From CAYVQE01 sp964633205 (GTDB lineage: Bacteria; Myxococcota; B64-G9): DNA of 64,000 nucleotides. This document shows positions 17,453 through 25,096 of this stretch, piece by piece; within the stretch, counting starts at the first letter, position 1, and every line of letters begins with the position of its first letter. The stretch lies in NCBI GenBank assembly GCA_964633205.1, contig CAZWFN010000008.1, positions 1 to 64,000 on the forward strand. The letters are read 5' to 3'. The position numbers and the translations under genes were made by a program. The notes under the pieces were generated by a model. The model worked only from the letters and a program-made list of their open reading frames with translations. It did no database searches and was not told the DNA's origin.

Positions 17453-17520
17453 ACACAACACCTTGATAAATAAATATATTCCAAATCAAAATTTCATACA
17501 AATTAATCAAGAATTAGTAT
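17453..17520 (-). promoter_or_regulatory. AT-rich promoter region of the fic gene
   Basis: This is the most AT-rich stretch of the window. On the minus strand TTGTAT, 17 bases and TATATT can be read just upstream of the gene, with TATATT matching 5 of 6 positions of the -10 consensus. The sharp AT shift fits acquired DNA. Confidence 0.4.
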
Positions 17521-17608
17521 GAAGCAATCCGCGAAGCGAGTCAAGCGAGATCACCGGCGCCGGACTCTCGACACCGGCTGGCGTGGTCGTGTTCGTTCTG
17601 GTGCCGGC

Positions 17609-18373
17609 TCAGTGCATGTAGCCGCCCGAGCCGTCGTCGTCGCGGTCGACCACCCGCAGCTTCTTCTTCAGCCGGCGGTAGCGCCGCTTCATGACGGCCA
17701 GCTTGATCCAGCCCCAGACCCGGCGCGGCCGCCAGGCGCCGGTGACCAGCAGAAAGCCGGCCAGCATGCCGCCGAAGTGGGCCGCCAGCGAGACGTTGCT
17801 GGCGCCCAGGGTGACCGACTGCAGCAGGCCCAGGCCGACGAACAGCATCACCAGGTGCTTGCCCTTGATGGGAAACAGACCGAACAGATAGACGTAGGTG
17901 TTGGGGTAGTTGAAGCCGAAGGCCACCAGCAGGGCGTACAGCGCCCCCGAAGCGCCCATGGTGGGCACGCTGCGCTGCGACTGCGCCAGCAGCGCGCCCA
18001 GCAGGATGGTGGCGGCGGCGAACAGGCCGGTGACCAGGTAGAAGCGAACGAAGCGCCGCGCCCCCCAGAAGCGCTCCAGCGGCGAGCCGAACATCCACAG
18101 GATCAACATGTTCCACAGGATGTGGGAGATGCCCATGGGGTCGTGGAGGAACATGTAGCTCAGCGGCTGCCAGATGCGCCCGCCGAACAGGAAGCGATCG
18201 AAGCTCAGCGCCAGCTCGTCGAGCAGAAAATCGAGCCCGCCGTCGAGCCGGCCGATGATCAGCTCGAGCAGGAACACCCCGCTGTTGATAATCAGCAGCC
18301 ACTTGACCGCCCGGGTCAGCCGCCAGTTGAGCCCGAAGCGCGGGAAGGGTGAATTGGGATTGCCCTGGTTCAT
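17609..18373 (-). CDS. Rhomboid-family intramembrane serine protease
   Basis: This is a membrane protease that cleaves substrate helices within the bilayer. The 254-residue protein has about six membrane segments. It has the catalytic serine S142 in GASGALYA, the catalytic histidine H199 in LAAHFGGMLAG, and the family HILWNM segment near residues 84-89. The C-terminal 45 residues are basic and cytosolic-looking (MKRRYRRLKKKLRVVDRDDDGSGGYMH). It starts 24 bases after the SpmAB stop, so the two are likely co-transcribed. Substrates are unknown. Confidence 0.9.
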   Translation of the reverse strand: MNQGNPNSPFPRFGLNWRLTRAVKWLLIINSGVFLLELIIGRLDGGLDFLLDELALSFDRFLFGGRIWQPLSYMFLHDPMGISHILWNMLILWMFGSPLERFWGARRFVRFYLVTGLFAAATILLGALLAQSQRSVPTMGASGALYALLVAFGFNYPNTYVYLFGLFPIKGKHLVMLFVGLGLLQSVTLGASNVSLAAHFGGMLAGFLLVTGAWRPRRVWGWIKLAVMKRRYRRLKKKLRVVDRDDDGSGGYMH

Positions 18374-18397
18374 GCCTGCCGTCCCATCCGCCGCCGC

Positions 18398-19879
18398 TCA
18401 GCCGAAGAACAGGTGGGTGAAGACCACCGCCGCCACCACCCCGGCCAGGTCGGCGGTCAGGCCGGCGGCCAGCGCGTGGCGCACCCGGTACACGCCCACC
18501 GCCCCGAAGTAGACCGCCAGCACGTAGAGGGTGGTCTCGGTGCTCTGCTGCATGGTCGAGACCATCTGGCCGATGAAGGAGTCCGGCCCGTACTGGGTGA
18601 ACACCGAGCTCATGTAACCGAAGGCCCCGTTGCCCGACAGCGGCCGGATGATGGCCATGGGCAGCACCTCGGACGGCATGCCCAGCGCCTCGGTGACCTG
18701 GCCCACGGTCTGCTTGAGCAGCTCCATGGCGCCGGAGGCCTTGAACATGGCCACCGCCACCAGGATGGCCACCAGGTAGGGGATGATGCGCACCGCCACC
18801 TCGAAGCCCTGCTTGGCGCCGGCGACCATGGACTCGTAGACCCGCACACCGCGCGCCGCGCCGTAGAGCAGCAGCCCGCCCATCAGCGCCGGGATGGCCC
18901 AGAAGGAGAAGAAGTCCAGCAGCGCCGGCCAGAAGCCGAAAGCCAGCCGATCGGCCAGCAAGCCGGCCGGCTCCACCGCCAGGCCCATCTGCGCGATAAG
19001 CCCGTCGAGCCCCAGGCCGGCGTCGCGCATGTGGTAGAACAGCGCCGCCGGCGGGCCGGTCTCGGCCCAGCCGGCCAACACCCCGCGCAGCTCGGCCGCG
19101 GCCAGTGCCTGGCCGCCGTAGTGCAGCCCCACCGCGGCCAAAAAGGCCAGACAGCACAGCCAGCAGAAGATGCGCACCGGCCAGCCGGCCCGCTGGCCGG
19201 TGGGCAGCTCGGGCACCTCCGGCTCCGCGGGCTCCGGCTGCGCGGCCGGCTGCGCGCCGGCCGCCGCGGCGGCCACCGCGGTGGCCGGGTCGCTCAGCCG
19301 GAAGCGGCGCAGCCGCTGCAGCAGCTTGGTCGCGGTGATGCCGACCGCGGTGGCGCAGGCCGAGGCGGCCAGCCCGGGCAGCCAGATGCTGGCCGGGTCG
19401 GCCGAACCGGCCGCGGCCCGCAGGCCGATGGTGCCGGTGGCCAGCAGGGTCAGGCTGGAGGTGTTGATGGCCAGAAACAGGCACATGGCGTTGGTGGCGG
19501 TGCCCTGCTGGCGGTTGAGCTTGTTCAGCTCCACCATGGCCAGGATGCCGAAGGGGGTGGCCGCGTTGGCCAGACCCAGCATGTTGGCGCCGAAGTTCAT
19601 GATCATGGCGCTCATGGCCGGGTGCTCCGGCGGCACGTCCGGGAACAGCCAGCGCATCGGCCGCTGCAGCAACCGGGCCACCCCGCGCAGCAGGCCCGAG
19701 TGCTCGGCCACCTTCATCACCCCCAGCCAGAAGGCCATGATGCCCACCAGCTTCAGCGCCAGCCAGACCGCCTCCTTGGCCGACTCGAAGGAGCGCAGGG
19801 TGACCGCCTGCATCTGATCGGTGAAGGCACCGACCAAGATGGAGATGGCGATCAGTCCGAGCCAGATCCAGTTCATCAT
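18398..19879 (-). CDS. Fused SpmA-SpmB-like nucleoside-recognition (Gate) membrane protein
   Basis: This 493-residue membrane protein contains two Gate/nucleoside-recognition units in one chain. The first ends near residue 200 (MIMNFGANMLGLANAATPFG, LAINTSSLTLLATGTIGLRAA) and resembles SpmA. The second is about 270-490 (PYLVAILVAVAMFKASGAMELL, MAIIRPLSGNGAFGYMS, STETTLYVLAVYFGAVG) and resembles SpmB. A Pro/Ala-rich linker separates them. Fused forms are known in Gram-negative bacteria and do not imply sporulation; transport function is unproven. ATG at 19879 follows GGAGGG about 12 bases upstream. The longer upstream frame (to 20137) has no signal and looks non-coding. Confidence 0.85.
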   Translation of the reverse strand: MMNWIWLGLIAISILVGAFTDQMQAVTLRSFESAKEAVWLALKLVGIMAFWLGVMKVAEHSGLLRGVARLLQRPMRWLFPDVPPEHPAMSAMIMNFGANMLGLANAATPFGILAMVELNKLNRQQGTATNAMCLFLAINTSSLTLLATGTIGLRAAAGSADPASIWLPGLAASACATAVGITATKLLQRLRRFRLSDPATAVAAAAAGAQPAAQPEPAEPEVPELPTGQRAGWPVRIFCWLCCLAFLAAVGLHYGGQALAAAELRGVLAGWAETGPPAALFYHMRDAGLGLDGLIAQMGLAVEPAGLLADRLAFGFWPALLDFFSFWAIPALMGGLLLYGAARGVRVYESMVAGAKQGFEVAVRIIPYLVAILVAVAMFKASGAMELLKQTVGQVTEALGMPSEVLPMAIIRPLSGNGAFGYMSSVFTQYGPDSFIGQMVSTMQQSTETTLYVLAVYFGAVGVYRVRHALAAGLTADLAGVVAAVVFTHLFFG

Positions 19880-20043
19880 GGGCCGCGGCCCTCCGATCGC
19901 CGGCGCAGGCGGCACCGGCCTGCGGCCGGCCGGTGCGCGGGTTCTGCAGGAATGTAGAAGCACACCCCCCGGGGCTGTCAAGCCGAGCGCCGCTTGCCGA
20001 GCAACCGGTGCTGGCCTACCCTGGGGCCGACGAGGAGGTCGCG

Positions 20044-20742
20044 ATGGCGGAGCCCGGATTGCTGGTGGTGGACAACGCGCTCGATCACGGCTTCTACCGG
20101 CCGGTAGAGCACTGGGCCCGGGCGGCCGGTGCGGCACCGGCCAGCGTGCATCCGCCCGGCGGCCAGCCGCTGCCCGACCCGGACCGATTCTCGCACATCA
20201 TCGTCTCGGGCTCCGAGGCCCGCATCACCGAGCTGGACGCCTGGGCTGCAGAGGAGGCCCGCTGGTTGGCCGCGGCAGTGGCTGCCGGCGCCGCGGTGCT
20301 CGGCTCCTGCTGGGGCCACCAGCTGATCGCGGTGGCTCTGGCCGGTCCGGCGGCGGTGCGCGCCTCGCCCAGCCCCGAGTTCGGTTGGGCCGACATCGAG
20401 GTGCTCGATCGGGATGAGCTGCTGCCGGCCGGGCCGCTGGCCGCCTTCGTCTCGCACTTCGACGAGGTGGTGCCCGGTTGCCATCCGGCGTTGCGCCCGC
20501 TGGCCCGCAGCGCCGGCTGCGCGGTGCAGGCGATGCGCTGGGCCGACGCCCCGGTCTGGGGCGTGCAGGCCCACCCGGAGGTCGACCCCGAGACCGGCCG
20601 CGGTTTTCTCAGCGGCGCTCGCGCGCTGTGGCCGCAGCACACCAGCCGCTTCGAGCGCGGCCTGACCGGACCGGTCAAGGACTCGGCTTGGGCCCCGGCG
20701 TTGGTGGCGCGCTTTCTGCGGGCCGGGCCGCGGGCAGGGTGA
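20044..20742 (+). CDS. Class I glutamine amidotransferase-like protein
   Basis: This 232-residue protein has the class I glutamine amidotransferase fold. The nucleophile is C89 in GSCWGHQL, and the partners are H177 and E179 in VQAHPEV. Such domains supply ammonia to a synthase domain or act alone as hydrolases. No partner synthase is next to it, so the acceptor is unknown. GAGGAGG at 20031-20037 sets the ATG at 20044. Its last 68 bases overlap the 3' end of the histidine kinase on the other strand. Confidence 0.85.
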   Translation: MAEPGLLVVDNALDHGFYRPVEHWARAAGAAPASVHPPGGQPLPDPDRFSHIIVSGSEARITELDAWAAEEARWLAAAVAAGAAVLGSCWGHQLIAVALAGPAAVRASPSPEFGWADIEVLDRDELLPAGPLAAFVSHFDEVVPGCHPALRPLARSAGCAVQAMRWADAPVWGVQAHPEVDPETGRGFLSGARALWPQHTSRFERGLTGPVKDSAWAPALVARFLRAGPRAG

Positions 20743-21886
20743 AGCAGAAACGGGCGCCGTGGGGCTCGACCGCCTCGACCCAGATGCGACCGCCGTACAG
20801 CTCCACCACCCGGCGCGCGATGCTCAGCCCCAACCCGACGCCGGGCCGCGAGCGGTCGGTGCGGAAAAACAGCTCGAAGACGAGCTCGCGGTGCTCGGCG
20901 GCGATCCCGGCGCCGTTGTCCTCGAGAAAGAACACCGGCTCGGCGCCATCGCGGCAGCCGAAACGGATGCGGCCGTGCTCGATCTGCGCCAGCTGCTTGC
21001 GGGCGTTGGACAACAGGTTGTCGAGCAGCTGGTAGAGCCTGGTCGGTTGCATCTCCAGCGCCGGCAGCTGCGGCTGGACCGCCAGCTCGGGCTCGGTCTG
21101 CCCGGAGGCCGGCGGTCGGTTCTCGGCTGCCGTGCGCAACACCGCACCGGGATCGACCAACTGCGCCGGCTCGCTCTGCTCGCCGAGCAAGACCAGCTCC
21201 TGCAGGCCGCGGATGATGCGGTCCATCTGCCGGGCGTTGAAGCCGATGCGCTCGACCAGCCGCCGGCCGCGGTCGTCGAGCGCCCCGCCGTAGAGGTCGA
21301 GCAGCATCTCGGCGAAGCCCTTGACCGCGGCCAGCGGGGCGCGCAGGTCGTGGGTGACCGAGGCCGAGTAGTCGCGCAGATCGCGGTTGCGCGCCTCGAG
21401 CTCGACATTCTTGCGCCGGATGATGCGCTCCGAATGCTCCAGTCGGCCGAGCGCCTGGAGCAGCTCGGCGTGCAGCCGATCGCGGCTGGCGGTCATCTCC
21501 TGCTGCGGCGTCAGGTCGCGGAACACGCCCCAGTAGCCCACCTGCTGTCCGCCCTCGTCGTGCAAGCGGTTGATGCTGGCCTCGATCCAGTGCAGCTCGC
21601 GCTGGGCGTCGTACATCCGGCAGACATAGCCGCACAGCGATTCGTGCTGCTCCAGCGCGGTCAAGATGCGCCGCAGGTCGGCGGTGGCGACCAGCAGCTC
21701 GGCCACGTTGGGCCGGGCCGCCAGACAAGACGCCACATCCGGGTAGCCGGCCAGCCGGGCGCCGTAGTCGTTGATCAGCACCAGGTTGTAGTCCAGGTCG
21801 GTCTCGAACAACCCTTCCTTGAGCTGGCTGAATGCCTGCCCGGCAGCATGGGCCAGATCGAGCTGAGACTTACCGACGCGGCACAC
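20675..21886 (-). CDS. PAS-domain sensor histidine kinase
   Basis: This is a soluble two-component sensor kinase; no membrane helix is present. Residues 15-125 form a PAS domain ending in the PAC-like YWGVFRDLTPQQEM. A coiled linker leads to the dimerisation helix with phosphoacceptor H179 in SASVTHDLRAPLA. The catalytic domain follows with the N box (LLDNLLSNARK), G1 (LEDNGAGI) and G2 (GVGLGLSIAR) motifs. GGGGGGAGGG lies a few bases before the GTG at 21886. No cognate response regulator is adjacent; the nearest in this window is at 36.1 kb. It starts 43 bases after the stop of the propeller lipoprotein on the same strand. Confidence 0.92.
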   Translation of the reverse strand: MCRVGKSQLDLAHAAGQAFSQLKEGLFETDLDYNLVLINDYGARLAGYPDVASCLAARPNVAELLVATADLRRILTALEQHESLCGYVCRMYDAQRELHWIEASINRLHDEGGQQVGYWGVFRDLTPQQEMTASRDRLHAELLQALGRLEHSERIIRRKNVELEARNRDLRDYSASVTHDLRAPLAAVKGFAEMLLDLYGGALDDRGRRLVERIGFNARQMDRIIRGLQELVLLGEQSEPAQLVDPGAVLRTAAENRPPASGQTEPELAVQPQLPALEMQPTRLYQLLDNLLSNARKQLAQIEHGRIRFGCRDGAEPVFFLEDNGAGIAAEHRELVFELFFRTDRSRPGVGLGLSIARRVVELYGGRIWVEAVEPHGARFCFTLPAARPAESAPPTPGPKPSP

Positions 21887-21929
21887 GGCGCCCTCCCCCC
21901 TTCGATGATACCACAGCTGCGCGGTCGGG

Positions 21930-24749
21930 CTACTCGATGACGGTCACATCGTTGGAGAACAGGTGGATGACGAAGGCGTGGCGGCCGCTGTCGTCGAACT
22001 CCACCTCGAAGGGGAAGGGCTCGACGTCCAGGGTGGAGGCCAGCGTCCGGCAGTCCGTGTCCGGCTCACAGACCAGCCGCAGCACGTCGAGGCGTCCCTC
22101 GAGCGGGTGGGTGACGTAGGCCCGGCGCCCGTCCGGGCTGGAAAACAGCAGACTGGGCGACCCTCCGGTCTCGATGGTGGCGTCGCGGACCGTGCCGCGG
22201 GCCACGTCGAAGGTGACCTCCAGGATCAGGCCCAGCGAGGACAGCGGCAGATAGACCACGTAGATCGGCTCATCGCTCGTTCCACCGCGCAGCACCACCA
22301 TATCGGTGACATAGGGGGCGAAGTCGGCCGCCAGCGGATAGACCATGCCCGTGGCGGCCAGCTCGACGCCCCGATCCTGGGGCAACAGCCGCAGCAATTG
22401 CCTTTGCTGCTCGTCGTCGGTCGCGTCGAGCTCCAGCCGGGCGATGGCCGGGGCGCGCAGCGCCGGCCGCACCCGCACCACGCGCACGTCCGGCTGCAGA
22501 TCGCACAGCGGCTCGCCAGCGGCCGCCAGCAACGCCTCGGGCACGGCCTGCGGATCGACCTCGACGCACCAGGTGCGCGGCTCGTAGCGCACCGTCTCGC
22601 CGGTCGGCTGGCCGTGCACATCGACCAGGGGCACCTCCTCGCGGCGGCGGTCGAGCACCAGCACGGGCACGTCCCGCCGTCCCTCCCAGTCCCAGGTCAC
22701 CAGGTGCATCTGATGGAAGGACTCGCTGACGGCGGTCTCGACCGACAGCTCGGTGGTGGTGATGCCGCAGGCCGGCAGCTGCTCGCCGATGCGGCCGAAA
22801 GCGATGTGCTGGTAGCGCGCGTTGGCGTTCTGCTCGAACTGCCCGGGGGCGTGCTCGAGGTCCAGATCCAGCAAGGGCACCAGCAACAGGTCGGAATCAT
22901 TGCCGCGCAGGTTGGCCATGCCGGTCGAGCCGAAGCCCATCAGCTGGTGGTCGGCCAGATCGGCGATCAGGAACTGCCCCCGGCGGATGCCCGATTGGCG
23001 GTCGATCACCTGTACCGTATTCGACAGCGCATCGGTCATGAACAACCGGTCGCCGGCGGCAGAGTTCACCAGCCGCGGCAAGGTGGCGCCGATGGTCACG
23101 TCGAGCAACAACATCTCCTCGGCGCCGGCGGTGTAGAACCGCACCCGGTCGTCTCGGGCGCAGGCCACCACCACGGTGTCCGGCTGGCCCAGCAAGGAGT
23201 AGTTGTCGCTGGTGATCAGGCTCTGCGGGCCGCCCTGGTTCGATGGCAGCGGGATCTCGCCGACGCGGCCGAAGGCCTGGACGCCCGGCAGAATCAGCGG
23301 GTTGTCGGCGGTGACGTCGATCACGACCACCCCGTTCTGGGTGGCCGCGTAGAGGTGCTCGTGGGTCAGGCCCTGGGCGTCGTCGAAGCGGGCCGTGGTC
23401 AGGGCATAGGGCAGGCCGTCCAGGGTGATGCTCTGCAGCGGCACCGGCTCCAGGATGGGCGCGCCGCCGGCGTCGCTCGCCGGCTGCATGGCCCGCACCC
23501 GGGCGCCCCGGACGTCGGCCGCGTACAGCCGCAGATGCTGCGGCGCCCCGTGGCTGCGGCGCAGCGCCAGGGCCGAGTTCTTCCAGCCGCAATCGATCTG
23601 GTCCGCGCGGCCCGTCGGGTCGGGCGGCGGCCAGACCCGGCCGAACGCGGAGCCGTCGCGGGCGATGCGCCAGATCTCGTTGCTCTCCGCCAGCGCGGCG
23701 TAGAACACCCGCCCGGCCGAATCGTAGACCAGATCCGCTATCGGCCCCAGGCGCTGCTCCGGGCTGGAGCGGCAGTAGGGCACCCGGTCGCTCAGATCGA
23801 CCACGATGGGCTGGTCGAGGGTTTCGACCGCAAAGATGGCCAGCGCGGGCCGACTGATGTGGCTGACGGCGATATCGTGCAACAGCGGCTCGTCGGTCCG
23901 CGGGAAGGACCACACCAGCGCCGGCCGGAAGGGCCGGCCATCCGCGGTGGCCGGCATGGCCACCGGCTCGGCCGTGGCCAGCGTCTTTTCGTAGAGCAGG
24001 CGATTGAGGTCGACGTCCCAGCCCCACAGGCCCAGATCGAAGTGCTGCTCCTCGTCCTCTCCCGCCGCCACCCGCGCGGCGTTCACCCAGAAGAACTTCA
24101 GCTTCACCACCCAGCTGCTGGGATCGGCCAGATCGAGCTCGAAGTCGGTCAGCGCCACCGCCCCGGATAGCAGCAGCGCGCACTGGCCGAAGTCGAGGTG
24201 CAGGCCGCTGCTGGTCTCGAACAGGCTGAGCAGGTCGGCCTCCCGGCTGATCGCGCCGAAGATCGGCACCGGAATGCCCGGCGGCGTGAACAGCGACCAC
24301 AGCCCGGCGCGCAGATGCAGCACCTGCTGCACGCGCTCGGCGACCGGATGACCGGGGCCGCGGTAGTCGAAGGCCCGGCGCATGCTGGAGCGGCCGGTGG
24401 TGTTCTCCAGGTGGACGTCGGTGTCGCCCTCGCGATCCAGCACCGGCACCCGGGCGAAGATCTCCTCGCTGGCACAGCTGTACGCGTCGGCCCCGGGGGC
24501 CTGCCAGCCCGCGGGCTGCTGAAACGAGACGTGCTCGGCCTGCACCTGCCCGAACAGGACCGCGTTGTCGGCCGCCACCGCGGCCAGCCGCTCGGCGCAC
24601 AGCACCACGGTGTCGCCCGAGAAGCCGGCCTTGGGCCACATGGCCGACAAGCCGACCTGCGGCGGCGGAGCGGCGAAGTCGCGGGTGCAAGCGCTGAACA
24701 GCAGCAGTGGCAGCAACAGCGCATGGGGGAACAGCCGGAACATGGACAT
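21930..24749 (-). CDS. Lipoprotein with TIG-like N-domain and beta-propeller repeats
   Basis: This is a secreted lipid-anchored protein of 939 residues, annotated from its domain character only. The signal MSMFRLFPHALLLPLLLFSAC ends in a lipobox cysteine. Residues of about 30-130 resemble an IPT/TIG fold (AMWPKAGFSGDTVVLCAERLAA). The rest shows repeating beta-strand blocks (VIDVTADNPLILPGVQAFGR, LFMTDALSNTVQVIDRQSG, AYVTHPLEGRLDVLRL) typical of YVTN/NHL-like propellers, with few cysteines. Function is unknown; a surface-binding role is inferred. ATG at 24749 follows GGAGG, and the frame upstream of it appears non-coding. A strong palindrome overlaps its predicted transcription start. Confidence 0.8.
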   Translation of the reverse strand: MSMFRLFPHALLLPLLLFSACTRDFAAPPPQVGLSAMWPKAGFSGDTVVLCAERLAAVAADNAVLFGQVQAEHVSFQQPAGWQAPGADAYSCASEEIFARVPVLDREGDTDVHLENTTGRSSMRRAFDYRGPGHPVAERVQQVLHLRAGLWSLFTPPGIPVPIFGAISREADLLSLFETSSGLHLDFGQCALLLSGAVALTDFELDLADPSSWVVKLKFFWVNAARVAAGEDEEQHFDLGLWGWDVDLNRLLYEKTLATAEPVAMPATADGRPFRPALVWSFPRTDEPLLHDIAVSHISRPALAIFAVETLDQPIVVDLSDRVPYCRSSPEQRLGPIADLVYDSAGRVFYAALAESNEIWRIARDGSAFGRVWPPPDPTGRADQIDCGWKNSALALRRSHGAPQHLRLYAADVRGARVRAMQPASDAGGAPILEPVPLQSITLDGLPYALTTARFDDAQGLTHEHLYAATQNGVVVIDVTADNPLILPGVQAFGRVGEIPLPSNQGGPQSLITSDNYSLLGQPDTVVVACARDDRVRFYTAGAEEMLLLDVTIGATLPRLVNSAAGDRLFMTDALSNTVQVIDRQSGIRRGQFLIADLADHQLMGFGSTGMANLRGNDSDLLLVPLLDLDLEHAPGQFEQNANARYQHIAFGRIGEQLPACGITTTELSVETAVSESFHQMHLVTWDWEGRRDVPVLVLDRRREEVPLVDVHGQPTGETVRYEPRTWCVEVDPQAVPEALLAAAGEPLCDLQPDVRVVRVRPALRAPAIARLELDATDDEQQRQLLRLLPQDRGVELAATGMVYPLAADFAPYVTDMVVLRGGTSDEPIYVVYLPLSSLGLILEVTFDVARGTVRDATIETGGSPSLLFSSPDGRRAYVTHPLEGRLDVLRLVCEPDTDCRTLASTLDVEPFPFEVEFDDSGRHAFVIHLFSNDVTVIE

Positions 24750-24772
24750 GGGGCAGCCTCCGCGTTGGATCG

Positions 24773-24805
24773 CGAACCGCGCAGCGCGCGGTTCGGACCA
24801 GTATA
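24773..24805 (-). promoter_or_regulatory. TATACT -10 element and 23-bp perfect palindrome at start site
   Basis: The minus strand has TATACT at 24805-24800, with a predicted start near 24793. From 24795 to 24773 lies a perfect 10-bp inverted repeat with a 3-base spacer (CGAACCGCGC and GCGCGGTTCG). It could be a repressor operator or a stable leader hairpin. Confidence 0.5.
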
Positions 24806-24839
24806 GCCGAGCTGACCGGCGAGACCAGCCGCGGTCGCT

Positions 24840-24855
24840 GACAAGTTCGCTTGGC
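24840..24855. promoter_or_regulatory. GACAAG-N4-CTTGTC palindrome (upstream copy, one mismatch)
   Basis: The bases read GACAAG-TTCG-CTTGGC, one mismatch from a perfect palindrome. This copy has the same 6-4-6 geometry as the copy about 87 bases downstream. It is a candidate enhancer site for a sigma-54 activator. Confidence 0.5.
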
Positions 24856-24925
24856 AGCGGTCCGAAAGAGCTTCGATCGAATTTCGATCTCGTTTTCGGC
24901 ACCTTGGCGGCCTGCACGATCCGCA

Positions 24926-24943
24926 CGACAAGCGGGCTTGTCG
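24926..24943. promoter_or_regulatory. GACAAG-N4-CTTGTC palindrome (perfect copy)
   Basis: The sequence CGACAAGCGGGCTTGTCG is perfectly palindromic in its arms. Its first 17 bases are identical to a copy at 26867-26883 upstream of the next lipoprotein gene. It sits about 100-120 bases before the predicted start of the 25.1-kb transcript. Confidence 0.6.
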
Positions 24944-25020
24944 CCGCCGGCCAGCGCTGGCTCCAGGCCGTATCCCGGATGGGGATTTCATCCCGCACGG
25001 TTGGAGCGCAGCCGGGGTGC

Positions 25021-25036
25021 TGGTATCATTCCTGCA
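25021..25036 (+). promoter_or_regulatory. Possible weak sigma-54 promoter for cysteine-rich lipoprotein
   Basis: The bases TGGTATCATTCCTGCA keep the GG to GC spacing of sigma-54 promoters (GG at 25022, GC at 25034). The -24 region is a poor match beyond TGG. The predicted start near 25047 gives a 50-base leader. Confidence 0.3.
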
Positions 25037-25096
25037 AGAGTCAGAAGTAGAGTCGGTGCCAGGTAGTGCCGTTCGCGGCCTGGACGAGGAGAGGGC

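Larger units (their letters stand above)
24750..25096. other. Divergent intergenic region (347 bp)
   Basis: This stretch holds a minus-strand promoter with a palindrome for the propeller lipoprotein, two GACAAG-N4-CTTGTC palindromes and a weak sigma-54 promoter facing the plus-strand cysteine-rich lipoprotein. I see no reading frame here that looks coding. Confidence 0.6.

Noticed and set aside
18398..19879. SpmA/SpmB as evidence of sporulation
   Set aside because: Fused homologues exist in bacteria that do not form endospores, and no other sporulation gene is present.
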